A stretch of 5,429 bases of DNA. Source: Streptosporangiaceae bacterium (GTDB lineage: Bacteria; Actinomycetota; Actinomycetes; Streptosporangiales; Streptosporangiaceae). Numbering within the stretch: the first letter of the stretch is position 1; each line of letters begins with the position of its first letter. The translations under genes were made by a program, and so were the position numbers. The DNA lies in assembly GCA_030052355.1 (NCBI GenBank), contig JASIGS010000089.1, forward strand, positions 1 through 5,429, read 5' to 3'. Below, one piece after another: positions 1-5,429 of this stretch. Below the pieces are notes generated by a model. It did not search any database and was not told where the DNA came from. It worked only from the letters and a program-made list of their open reading frames with translations.

Positions 1-1
1 C

Positions 2-22
2 ATAGTTAGCAAGACTAATGAT
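2..22. promoter_or_regulatory. Candidate MarR operator (TTAG-N5-CTAA palindrome)
   Basis: Positions 6-9 read TTAG and 15-18 read CTAA, an exact inverted repeat around five bases (CAAGA). The dyad extends outward by AT at 2-3 pairing with AT at 21-22 across a two-base mismatch. It ends 18 bases before the marR start codon. MarR dimers typically bind 15-20 bp AT-rich palindromes overlapping their own promoter, so an autoregulatory operator is the natural reading. That reading is inferred from position and symmetry. Only 36 bases of upstream sequence are in the window, so the promoter itself cannot be placed. A related site occurs at 4590-4604. Confidence 0.5.
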
Positions 23-36
23 TCAGGCTAAAGAAG

Positions 37-486
37 ATGACGACGCCACAGCTAACCAGGTCGGACGCGGGGCTAGCCGCATCCCTACGGATATCGATCA
101 GCAGGCTCACGCGCAGGCTGCGCGCGGAACGGGCGAAGGGCCCGGAGCCAGACCTGTCCGATACCCAGCTCGCCGCGCTGGCGACGCTGGAGCGACGCGG
201 CGCGATGACGCCCGGCGAGCTGGCCGAGCACGAGAAGGTGCAGCCGCCGTCGATGACGCGCGTAGTCGCCGTGCTCGAGGATCGCGGCCTGGTGACGCGA
301 GCGCCGCACCCGACGGACAGGCGGCAGGTCGTGCTCACCGCCACCGCACACGGCCAGGAGGTCGTGCAGCAGTCGCGACTGCTCAGGGAGGCCTGGCTAG
401 CGAAGCGGCTCAGGGATCTCAGCCCGCAGGAGCGGGCGACACTGCGCGCGGCGGCGCCAATCCTGGAGAAGCTGAGCCAGTCCTGA
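37..486 (+). CDS. MarR-family winged-helix transcriptional regulator
   Basis: This 149-residue protein is a probable ligand-responsive DNA-binding repressor of the exporter gene that follows. The family's normal length (about 140-150 aa) and domain order are intact. An N-terminal dimerisation helix (about residues 8-33) precedes the winged helix-turn-helix: residues 41-54 (SDTQLAALATLERR), helix 57-66, recognition helix about 69-82 (QPPSMTRVVAVLED), and a beta wing at 85-101 carrying the conserved Asp94-Arg95-Arg96. C-terminal dimerisation helices follow (107-148). The ATG at 37 is chosen because it gives the full N-terminal helix. Its ribosome site is weak (AGG at 25-27, nine bases upstream), and AAGAAG directly abuts the start. 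The stop codon overlaps the putative start of the exporter, implying translational coupling. The subfamily and inducing ligand cannot be told from sequence. Confidence is high for family and moderate for the target. Confidence 0.93.
   Translation: MTTPQLTRSDAGLAASLRISISRLTRRLRAERAKGPEPDLSDTQLAALATLERRGAMTPGELAEHEKVQPPSMTRVVAVLEDRGLVTRAPHPTDRRQVVLTATAHGQEVVQQSRLLREAWLAKRLRDLSPQERATLRAAAPILEKLSQS
465..486 (+). promoter_or_regulatory. Coupled start region of the exporter: SD-like GGAGAAG and CTGA overlap
   Basis: GGAGAAG at 465-471 lies 11 bases before CTG at 483. The CTG overlaps the marR stop (TGA 484-486) as CTGA, the same geometry as the common ATGA coupling junction but with C in place of A. 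No ATG, GTG or TTG occurs in the exporter frame between 18 and 585. A ribosome ending marR could re-initiate here. The site decides the exporter's start, but use of CTG is inferred and not demonstrated. Confidence 0.5.
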
Positions 487-1751
487 CTCCGGGGCGACGG
501 GGCGGCCGGACGTTCGGCTCGCTGCGGACGCGCAACTACCGGCTGTTCGCGGCCGGGCAGGTCGTCTCCAACACCGGCAGCTGGATGCAGCGCGTCGCGC
601 AGGACTGGCTGGTTCTCCAGCTCACCCACGACAGCGGCATGGCGCTTGGTCTCACGACAGGACTGCAGTTCCTGCCGCTGCTGCTGTTCAGCCTGTGGGG
701 CGGGATGATCGCGGATCGCTACCCCAAGCGGAACATCCTGATGGGGACGCAGGCCATGATGGGCGTGCTGGCGCTCATCCTCGGTCTGCTCGCGCTGACC
801 GGCACGGTCCGCATCTGGCACGTCTACCTGCTCGCGTTCGCGCTCGGCATGGTCACGGTGGTGGACAACCCGACACGTCAGGCCTTCGCCGTGGAAATGG
901 TCGGCCGTGACGCGATGGCGAACGCGATCGCGCTGAACAGCGCGGTGTTCAACCTCGCCAGGATCGCCGGACCAGCCGTAGCTGGCCTCGTGATCGGCGC
1001 GGTCGGCACGCCCACTGCCTTCCTGCTGAACGCCGCTTCCTACGGGGCGGTGCTGATCGGCCTGAAGCTGATGCGGCCCGATGAGCTGCACACCGCGCCG
1101 TCGGTACCGCGCGCTCGCGGCCAGCTGCGCGAGGCGCTTGACTACGTCCGGGCGAGGCCGGCCCTGTGGATGCCCATGATCCTGCTGTTCTTCGTCTCGA
1201 CCTTCGGCATGAACTTCCAGGTCACCACCGCGCTGATGTCGCGCACCGTGTTCCACACCGGAGCGAGCGCGTTCGGCCTCGCGTCCGCCGTGTTCGCCCT
1301 GGGCGCGCTCGGTGGCGCGCTGGTGGCCGCGCGGCGCAGCCGCCCTACGCTGCGGCTCTTGCTGGCCACCTCGCTGGCCTTCAGCGTGTTCGAGATCTTC
1401 TCGGGCATGGCGCCCGGCTACCTGACGTTCTTGCTCGCCCTGGTGCCGACCGGACTGGCCATGCTGACCTTCACCACCGCCGCCAACTCCGGTACGCAGC
1501 TCGCCACCTCGGCGGACATGCGCGGTCGCGTGATGGGTCTCTACATGCTGGTGTTCCTCGGCGGCACGCCGCTCGGCTCACCGCTGGCCGGCTGGGTCGC
1601 CGAGGCCTACGGCGCCAGGATGAGCGTGATCGCGGGCGGTGTCATATCGCTGGTGGCGACCGTCGCGATCGGCTGGGCGCTGGCCCGCAGCCGGGGCATC
1701 AGGATCCGGACGTACCTGCGCCCTGGGGAGCTCGCCAGGCTGACGGCCTGA
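483..1751 (+). CDS. MFS exporter, EntS/MFS_3-like
   Basis: This is an inner-membrane major facilitator protein, probably a proton-coupled exporter of a toxic or secreted small molecule. It reads as 422 residues from CTG 483. The opening FGSLRTRNYRLFAAGQVVSNTGSWMQRVAQDW (residues 11-42) is the typical start of the EntS-like/MFS_3 group. Motif A lies between TM2 and TM3 (GGMIADRYPKR, residues 73-83, with Asp78 and Arg79). DNPTRQAF (128-135) and ALNSAVFNLARIAGPAVAG (150-168) are also conserved in the group. Around 12 hydrophobic segments can be counted, with the central loop at about 197-228. The first canonical in-frame ATG is 585 (Met35), which would cut away most of TM1. The only upstream ATG (18) would add 155 low-complexity residues encoded out of frame across marR. 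CTG 483 is therefore preferred. Substrate is unknown; the marR neighbour suggests drug or metabolite efflux. Confidence 0.9.
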   Translation: MTPGRRGGRTFGSLRTRNYRLFAAGQVVSNTGSWMQRVAQDWLVLQLTHDSGMALGLTTGLQFLPLLLFSLWGGMIADRYPKRNILMGTQAMMGVLALILGLLALTGTVRIWHVYLLAFALGMVTVVDNPTRQAFAVEMVGRDAMANAIALNSAVFNLARIAGPAVAGLVIGAVGTPTAFLLNAASYGAVLIGLKLMRPDELHTAPSVPRARGQLREALDYVRARPALWMPMILLFFVSTFGMNFQVTTALMSRTVFHTGASAFGLASAVFALGALGGALVAARRSRPTLRLLLATSLAFSVFEIFSGMAPGYLTFLLALVPTGLAMLTFTTAANSGTQLATSADMRGRVMGLYMLVFLGGTPLGSPLAGWVAEAYGARMSVIAGGVISLVATVAIGWALARSRGIRIRTYLRPGELARLTA

Positions 1752-1788
1752 GCCGCCTGGCGCTGGCCGGAGCTGATACCAATGGCGC

Positions 1789-2352
1789 ATGAGGCTGTTC
1801 GTGGCCGTCATGCCGCCACCCCCGGTCCTGGCCGAGCTGACCGCAGCCGTGGCACCGCTGAAGGCAGACCGGCCGGACCTGCGCTGGACGTCCGCGCAGA
1901 CCTGGCACCTCACGCTGGCCTTTCTCGGCGAAGTGGACGAGGCTCTGGTGCCGGACCTGGCGGCCAGGCTGGCCCGCGCCGCCGGCCGGCATCGGGCTCA
2001 GCAGGTGGCGTTCTGCGGCGCCGGCGCGTTTCCCCGGCCGGCGAAGGCACAGGTGCTCTGGGTCGGCTTGCGCGCCGACGACGCGGCCCTGCGTGCACTC
2101 GCCGCATCGGTAGCGGCGGCAGCCAGGCGCGCGGGTGCGCCACCGCCCGACGAGGGCAGGAGATTCCGGCCGCACGTGACACTGGCCCGCTGTCGAGGCC
2201 CGGCTGACATCAGGCCGCTGGTGGACTCGCTGGCGGGATTCGCCGGGAGCGCCTGGACGGCCGACAAGATCCGGCTGGTCCGCTCCCAGCTTGGCCAGGG
2301 TCCGCCCAAGTACTCCGAGCTCGAGAGCTGGCCACTTCGCCCGGACGGCTGA
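1789..2352 (+). CDS. thpR: RNA 2',3'-cyclic phosphodiesterase (LigT/2H family)
   Basis: This 187-residue cytoplasmic enzyme belongs to the 2H phosphoesterase superfamily. Members open 2',3'-cyclic phosphate RNA ends to 2'-phosphate, and in vitro some reversibly join tRNA halves by 2'-5' linkage. Both catalytic signatures are present: His40-Leu-Thr42 (WHLTLAFLGEV) and His129-Val-Thr131 (RPHVTLARCR). The family opening MRLFVAV and the C-terminal stretch from LVRSQLG to YSELESWPL (residues 163-182) are also intact. Length matches the usual 175-190 aa. ATG 1789 is chosen because MRLFVAV is the conserved N-terminus. A nearby ATG at 1782 is out of frame. The best Shine-Dalgarno-like GGAG (1769-1772) is 16 bases away, which is long, so initiation may be weak or partly coupled to the exporter. 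It lies 37 bases after the exporter stop and is probably co-transcribed. The association appears positional, with no obvious shared pathway. Confidence 0.95.
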   Translation: MRLFVAVMPPPPVLAELTAAVAPLKADRPDLRWTSAQTWHLTLAFLGEVDEALVPDLAARLARAAGRHRAQQVAFCGAGAFPRPAKAQVLWVGLRADDAALRALAASVAAAARRAGAPPPDEGRRFRPHVTLARCRGPADIRPLVDSLAGFAGSAWTADKIRLVRSQLGQGPPKYSELESWPLRPDG

Positions 2353-2376
2353 TCGGCTCCGGGTGACCGGCAGCAG

Positions 2377-2409
2377 CTGGGCCCCGCACGCAGTGCGTGC
2401 GGGGCCCAG
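2377..2409. terminator. Bidirectional hairpin terminator between convergent genes
   Basis: A perfect 16-base inverted repeat has left arm 2377-2392 (CTGGGCCCCGCACGCA) and right arm 2394-2409, with only G2393 between them; in RNA this would fold as about 15 bp with a 3-nt loop. It sits in the 75-nt gap between the thpR stop (2352) and the peptidase stop (2428), so it can end transcription from both sides. Neither strand has a U-tract after the stem. That is the tail-less hairpin type often proposed for actinobacteria. Confidence 0.85.
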
Positions 2410-2427
2410 TCAGGCGTGCCTGCCCGG

Positions 2428-4446
2428 TCAGCCTTCGCGAGCGAAGTCAGCCGCGAGCTTGGCGAAGTTCGGCGTGCCGAGGCCAGATCCGGCGTTGTAG
2501 ATCTGGCCGGCGGTGCCGCTGTAGTAGAGGTTGTCGTCGCTGGTGCCGGTGGCGTCCAGCGGGGTGAACGGCGAGTTCGACTGGGCGGCGAACTGGTAGA
2601 TCGCCGGGTTCCAGAACCCGACCCGGTGACCCAGGTACGAGTCGATCAGCGCGGTCGCGCCGTTCAGCTGCGGTGCGACGAAGCTGGTTCCACCCCAGCT
2701 TGACTGCAGTGACCCGCCGCTGCTGAACTCGGAGAAGTACAGCAGGTAGCCGGTCTCCGGGTCGGCGTCGGCGACCACGTCCGGCGTGGCCCGGCCACTG
2801 CCGTTGCCGGTCGTCACGCGCGGCTTGGTGTTGAGCGTCCACTCGGTCGGCACGAACACGTTCTCGTAGTTCGTGTAGTCCGTCGGCGTCAGGTACTCGG
2901 TCGCGCTGAAGTGGTGCACGTCGGGTACCTGGCTCTGGTACGACGGCGTGGCCTCGTCGACGCTGAACCCGCCGCCGCCTCCGCCGAGCCCCTCGACCTC
3001 GATGAACTGAAGCTCCGAGGTGAACGGCTTGCTGGTCAGCGGGTTCTCGAACAGGGACCAGTACGGCCACAGGTAGTCCCAGCCCCAGTCCCGCTGGGCC
3101 TTGATGTTGACCGAGACGGTCGAGCTCAGCGGTATGGTGCCGGCCAGGGTCGTGCCGCCAGCAGACGTCGTGTACGGGCTGTCGTCCGGGACGCTGACGG
3201 ACAGGTTGGTAGAACCCAGGTCGTCAGCCGCCGAGTAGGCGCCGGTGTCGCCGGAGGCGACGAAAGAGCTCTGACCCTGAGCGGCCATCTCCAGGAACAC
3301 GTCGTTGAACGCCTGGACGTAGTTGGGGTCCTCCTCGCCGGAGTTGATGGCGGACTGCACCACGGTCTCCGACGAGCCCCAGCTGCAGGAAACCGAGTCA
3401 GCGACGTCCTGGCTTGCGGCCGTGTAGAACGCGTCGGTGAAGCCAGGGTCGTCGTTCGGCGCCTGGTACACGTCGATGTTGGCGTCAGGCGCCAGGGCGC
3501 CGGACTGCTCGACATCCAGCGTCGTCTCACCAGAGCCGGAGTCATCGGTCACCGCACCCGGCCCGCCGTCGACGTTGTCGATGGTGATCCGGTTCGGCTT
3601 GGTGGTAATGCCGAGGACGTTGTTCCAGTAGTACTCGGGGTCGGCCGGGTTCAGCGAGGCGAGGGTCACGATCCCGATCGTCGAGCCCGCCCCGGTCGCC
3701 CCTGCCTTGTACAGCGGGTCGAGGTTGTACTGGCTGGCGAAGTCCGCCGGCGTCAGGTCGCCGGTCTGCACGGTGCTCGACTTCTGGCTCTTTGCCAGCG
3801 CAGGCTTGTGCACCGCCTGGCTGTCGAACGTCGGGTAGTTGTCCAGGCCGAGAACGGCCAGCACGTCGGAGCCCACGCCGGCCGGCAGCAGCGGCGTCCC
3901 GGTCGCCGCGTGAATGGTCATCGCCGAGTGGCCGACCCAGCCGTCGGCATTGTCGGCCTTCTGCGCCTTGATCTTGTACTGGTCCTGCTGGACCGACAGC
4001 GCGCTGTCGTACTCGCCGGCTGTGCCCGTCGTGTTGACGTTGAGGCCGTCGGCGTATGGGGTGCCCTGGATGCCGAACCTGGCCAGGTAGCGCTCGAGCC
4101 CCGCGATGTTGGCACCCGTCTGGCCGTACTGGCTGGCGAACTGCCTGACGGTCAGGTATCCGCCCTGCATGCCGGCCGAGACGTCGGCCTCGAGCGTGCC
4201 GAGATTGCGGGGCTTCAGCACGAAGGACACGGTCTCCGGCGTGTCCGAAGGTGTCGTGCCGAAGACGCTGTCACCCTTGAGCACGGCGGTGTTGAAGCCT
4301 TGCGGGACCGCGATACTCGCGTGAGTTCGCGGCGATGTGGCGCCGGTTGCAGAGGTCGCTGTGATGCCGAGCACTACCAGCGACCCCGCGGCGCCTGCAG
4401 CCAGGAGCGCACCAGCGCGGTGCGACCTGACCCAACTGATGGGCAT
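2428..4446 (-). CDS. Secreted S53 (sedolisin/kumamolisin-like) serine-carboxyl peptidase precursor
   Basis: This is a predicted 672-residue secreted endopeptidase, of a family usually active at acid pH. ATG 4446 is chosen because it opens a clean signal peptide (MPISWVRSHRAG, then a hydrophobic core ending near residues 33-36) and has GAGAGGA 8 bases upstream. An in-frame ATG at 4557 would add 37 unlikely residues. A pro-kumamolisin-type activation domain spans about 46-200. The mature enzyme probably begins near residues 224-231 (LTPADFASQYNLDPLY). The Ser-Glu-Asp site is complete: Glu307 and Asp311 in SGETTLDVEQ, oxyanion Asp400 in SGDTG, and nucleophile Ser588 in WGGTSFVAP. SVSCSWGSSE (351-360) is also family-typical. 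Asp400 to Ser588 is 188 residues, against about 115 in sedolisin and kumamolisin; the extra part is Trp/Tyr-rich (453-463) and carries a hexaglycine run (488-493). At the C-terminal calcium site Asp631 is present, but the usual Asp before TGLG is Asn651. Confidence is high for family and low for substrate. Confidence 0.95.
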   Translation of the reverse strand: MPISWVRSHRAGALLAAGAAGSLVVLGITATSATGATSPRTHASIAVPQGFNTAVLKGDSVFGTTPSDTPETVSFVLKPRNLGTLEADVSAGMQGGYLTVRQFASQYGQTGANIAGLERYLARFGIQGTPYADGLNVNTTGTAGEYDSALSVQQDQYKIKAQKADNADGWVGHSAMTIHAATGTPLLPAGVGSDVLAVLGLDNYPTFDSQAVHKPALAKSQKSSTVQTGDLTPADFASQYNLDPLYKAGATGAGSTIGIVTLASLNPADPEYYWNNVLGITTKPNRITIDNVDGGPGAVTDDSGSGETTLDVEQSGALAPDANIDVYQAPNDDPGFTDAFYTAASQDVADSVSCSWGSSETVVQSAINSGEEDPNYVQAFNDVFLEMAAQGQSSFVASGDTGAYSAADDLGSTNLSVSVPDDSPYTTSAGGTTLAGTIPLSSTVSVNIKAQRDWGWDYLWPYWSLFENPLTSKPFTSELQFIEVEGLGGGGGGFSVDEATPSYQSQVPDVHHFSATEYLTPTDYTNYENVFVPTEWTLNTKPRVTTGNGSGRATPDVVADADPETGYLLYFSEFSSGGSLQSSWGGTSFVAPQLNGATALIDSYLGHRVGFWNPAIYQFAAQSNSPFTPLDATGTSDDNLYYSGTAGQIYNAGSGLGTPNFAKLAADFAREG

Positions 4447-4454
4447 TGAGATGG

Positions 4455-4461
4455 TCCTCTC
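4455..4461 (-). promoter_or_regulatory. Ribosome binding site of the S53 peptidase
   Basis: Read on the minus strand this is GAGAGGA, 8 bases before ATG 4446. It decides the start in favour of 4446 over the longer in-frame ATG at 4557, and the hydrophobic signal peptide begins directly after it. Confidence 0.8.
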
Positions 4462-4540
4462 GCCAGGGGGTACGACGAGCACCGCGACGCGCTCCAGGCC
4501 CGCCTGTCCGGGGGCAGACGGGCTAAGAGGGGCAATTTGG

Positions 4541-4559
4541 CGGTGACTAGACAGCACCG
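4541..4559. repeat. Short inverted repeat in the peptidase leader
   Basis: CGGTG (4541-4545) and CACCG (4555-4559) are perfect 5-base arms around nine bases (ACTAGACAG), about 95-113 bases upstream of the peptidase start. They could form a small leader hairpin or part of a binding site. The arms are short enough to arise by chance in GC-rich DNA. Confidence 0.25.
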
Positions 4560-4586
4560 TAGCGTATCGGGCACTTCAGCCAATAC

Positions 4587-4630
4587 GGACTAGGCAAACT
4601 AATGCATAACGCCCAGTGGCTGTTACGCAC
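4587..4630. promoter_or_regulatory. Candidate regulatory cluster upstream of the S53 peptidase
   Basis: The 235-nt gap between peptidase start and serC stop (4447-4681) has an AT-richer core that holds two adjacent dyads. The first, 4590-4602, reads CTAG-GCAAA-CTAA. It resembles the site before marR: 11 of 15 bases from 4590 to 4604 match positions 6-20. The second is TGCATAAC (4603-4610) and GTTACGCA (4622-4629), eight-base arms with one mismatch around 11 bases. Both lie about 145-185 bases upstream of the peptidase ATG, a reasonable place for operators or activator sites. No convincing -35/-10 pair was found on the minus strand. I see no gene in this gap and no strong terminator after serC, only the 5-bp repeat AGGCC-A-GGCCT at 4667-4677. 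Confidence 0.4.
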
Positions 4631-4681
4631 GTGCCAGTTGTGACGACCGGTGCCAATGGGTGCGCCAGGCCAGGCCTCCGG

Positions 4682-5429
<748 letters not shown>

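Noticed and set aside
18..482. N-terminal extension of the exporter frame from ATG 18, overlapping marR
   Set aside because: The 155 residues are Ala/Arg/Gly-rich with no hydrophobic or conserved segments, while the other frame encodes a clean MarR protein. The ATG also lies within the operator-like palindrome.
470..490. Programmed -1 frameshift fusing MarR to the exporter
   Set aside because: The frames are offset by -1, but there is no X-XXY-YYZ slippery heptamer at the junction and no clear stimulatory structure. A start at CTG 483 is simpler.
15..1256. Minus-strand open frame (413 codons) antisense to marR and the exporter
   Set aside because: It spans two well-supported genes on the other strand and has low-complexity His/Arg/Gln-rich composition, with no recognisable domain.
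1752..1788. Promoter or regulatory element between exporter and thpR
   Set aside because: The 37-nt gap has no convincing -10/-35 pair or dyad, so co-transcription is the simpler reading.
1166..1792. Plus-strand open frame (208 codons) inside the exporter gene
   Set aside because: It is an out-of-frame shadow rich in Arg, Ala and Gly, while the overlapping exporter frame shows consistent membrane segments.
2911..4449. Long plus-strand open frame (512 codons) antisense to the S53 peptidase
   Set aside because: The translation is rich in Arg, Val and Gly with no domain or membrane pattern, and it mirrors the complete peptidase reading frame. Long antisense frames are expected from G/C-rich third positions.
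4447..4557. 37-residue upstream extension of the peptidase from ATG 4557
   Set aside because: It has no good ribosome site and would bury the signal peptide. ATG 4446 has GAGAGGA at 8 bases and begins a normal signal sequence.
4667..4677. AGGCC-A-GGCCT as a serC terminator
   Set aside because: The stem is only 5 bp with a one-base loop and no U-tract, too weak to call a terminator.

Overview
The window looks like chromosomal DNA of a high-GC actinobacterium. Coding frames are strongly G/C-biased at third positions, the partial serine-biosynthesis aminotransferase is of the actinobacterial SerC type, and the intergenic hairpin has no U-tract, as is common in that phylum. I do not name a genus. 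A secreted sedolisin, from an acid-active peptidase family, fits a soil or mildly acidophilic life-style, but that is inference. I see no mobile element, rRNA, tRNA or CRISPR array.

Layout: positions 1-2352 hold three plus-strand genes: a MarR-family regulator (37-486), an EntS-like major facilitator exporter (483-1751) that overlaps the regulator's stop codon, and ThpR, an RNA 2',3'-cyclic phosphodiesterase (1789-2352). A near-perfect 33-nt hairpin (2377-2409) separates them from the convergent minus-strand genes. These are a secreted S53 (sedolisin/kumamolisin-like) serine-carboxyl peptidase (2428-4446) and, behind a 235-nt intergenic region, the C-terminal two thirds of phosphoserine aminotransferase SerC (4682 to the right edge).

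How the parts work together: regulator plus exporter is the classic MarR efflux cassette. A TTAG-N5-CTAA palindrome lies just upstream of marR and is a good candidate for the autoregulatory operator. A diverged copy of the same site (CTAG-N5-CTAATG) lies upstream of the peptidase gene, next to a second, longer dyad, so the peptidase may be under regulated transcription, possibly by the same regulator. ThpR is probably co-transcribed with the exporter but has no evident functional link to it. SerC is an unrelated housekeeping gene.

The gene content is fairly ordinary. The points most worth a second look are the lack of any canonical start codon for the exporter (a CTG overlapping the marR stop is the best candidate), the pair of similar operator-like sites, and the unusual architecture of the sedolisin: about 70 extra residues between the catalytic Asp and Ser, and Asn in place of an expected calcium-ligand Asp.
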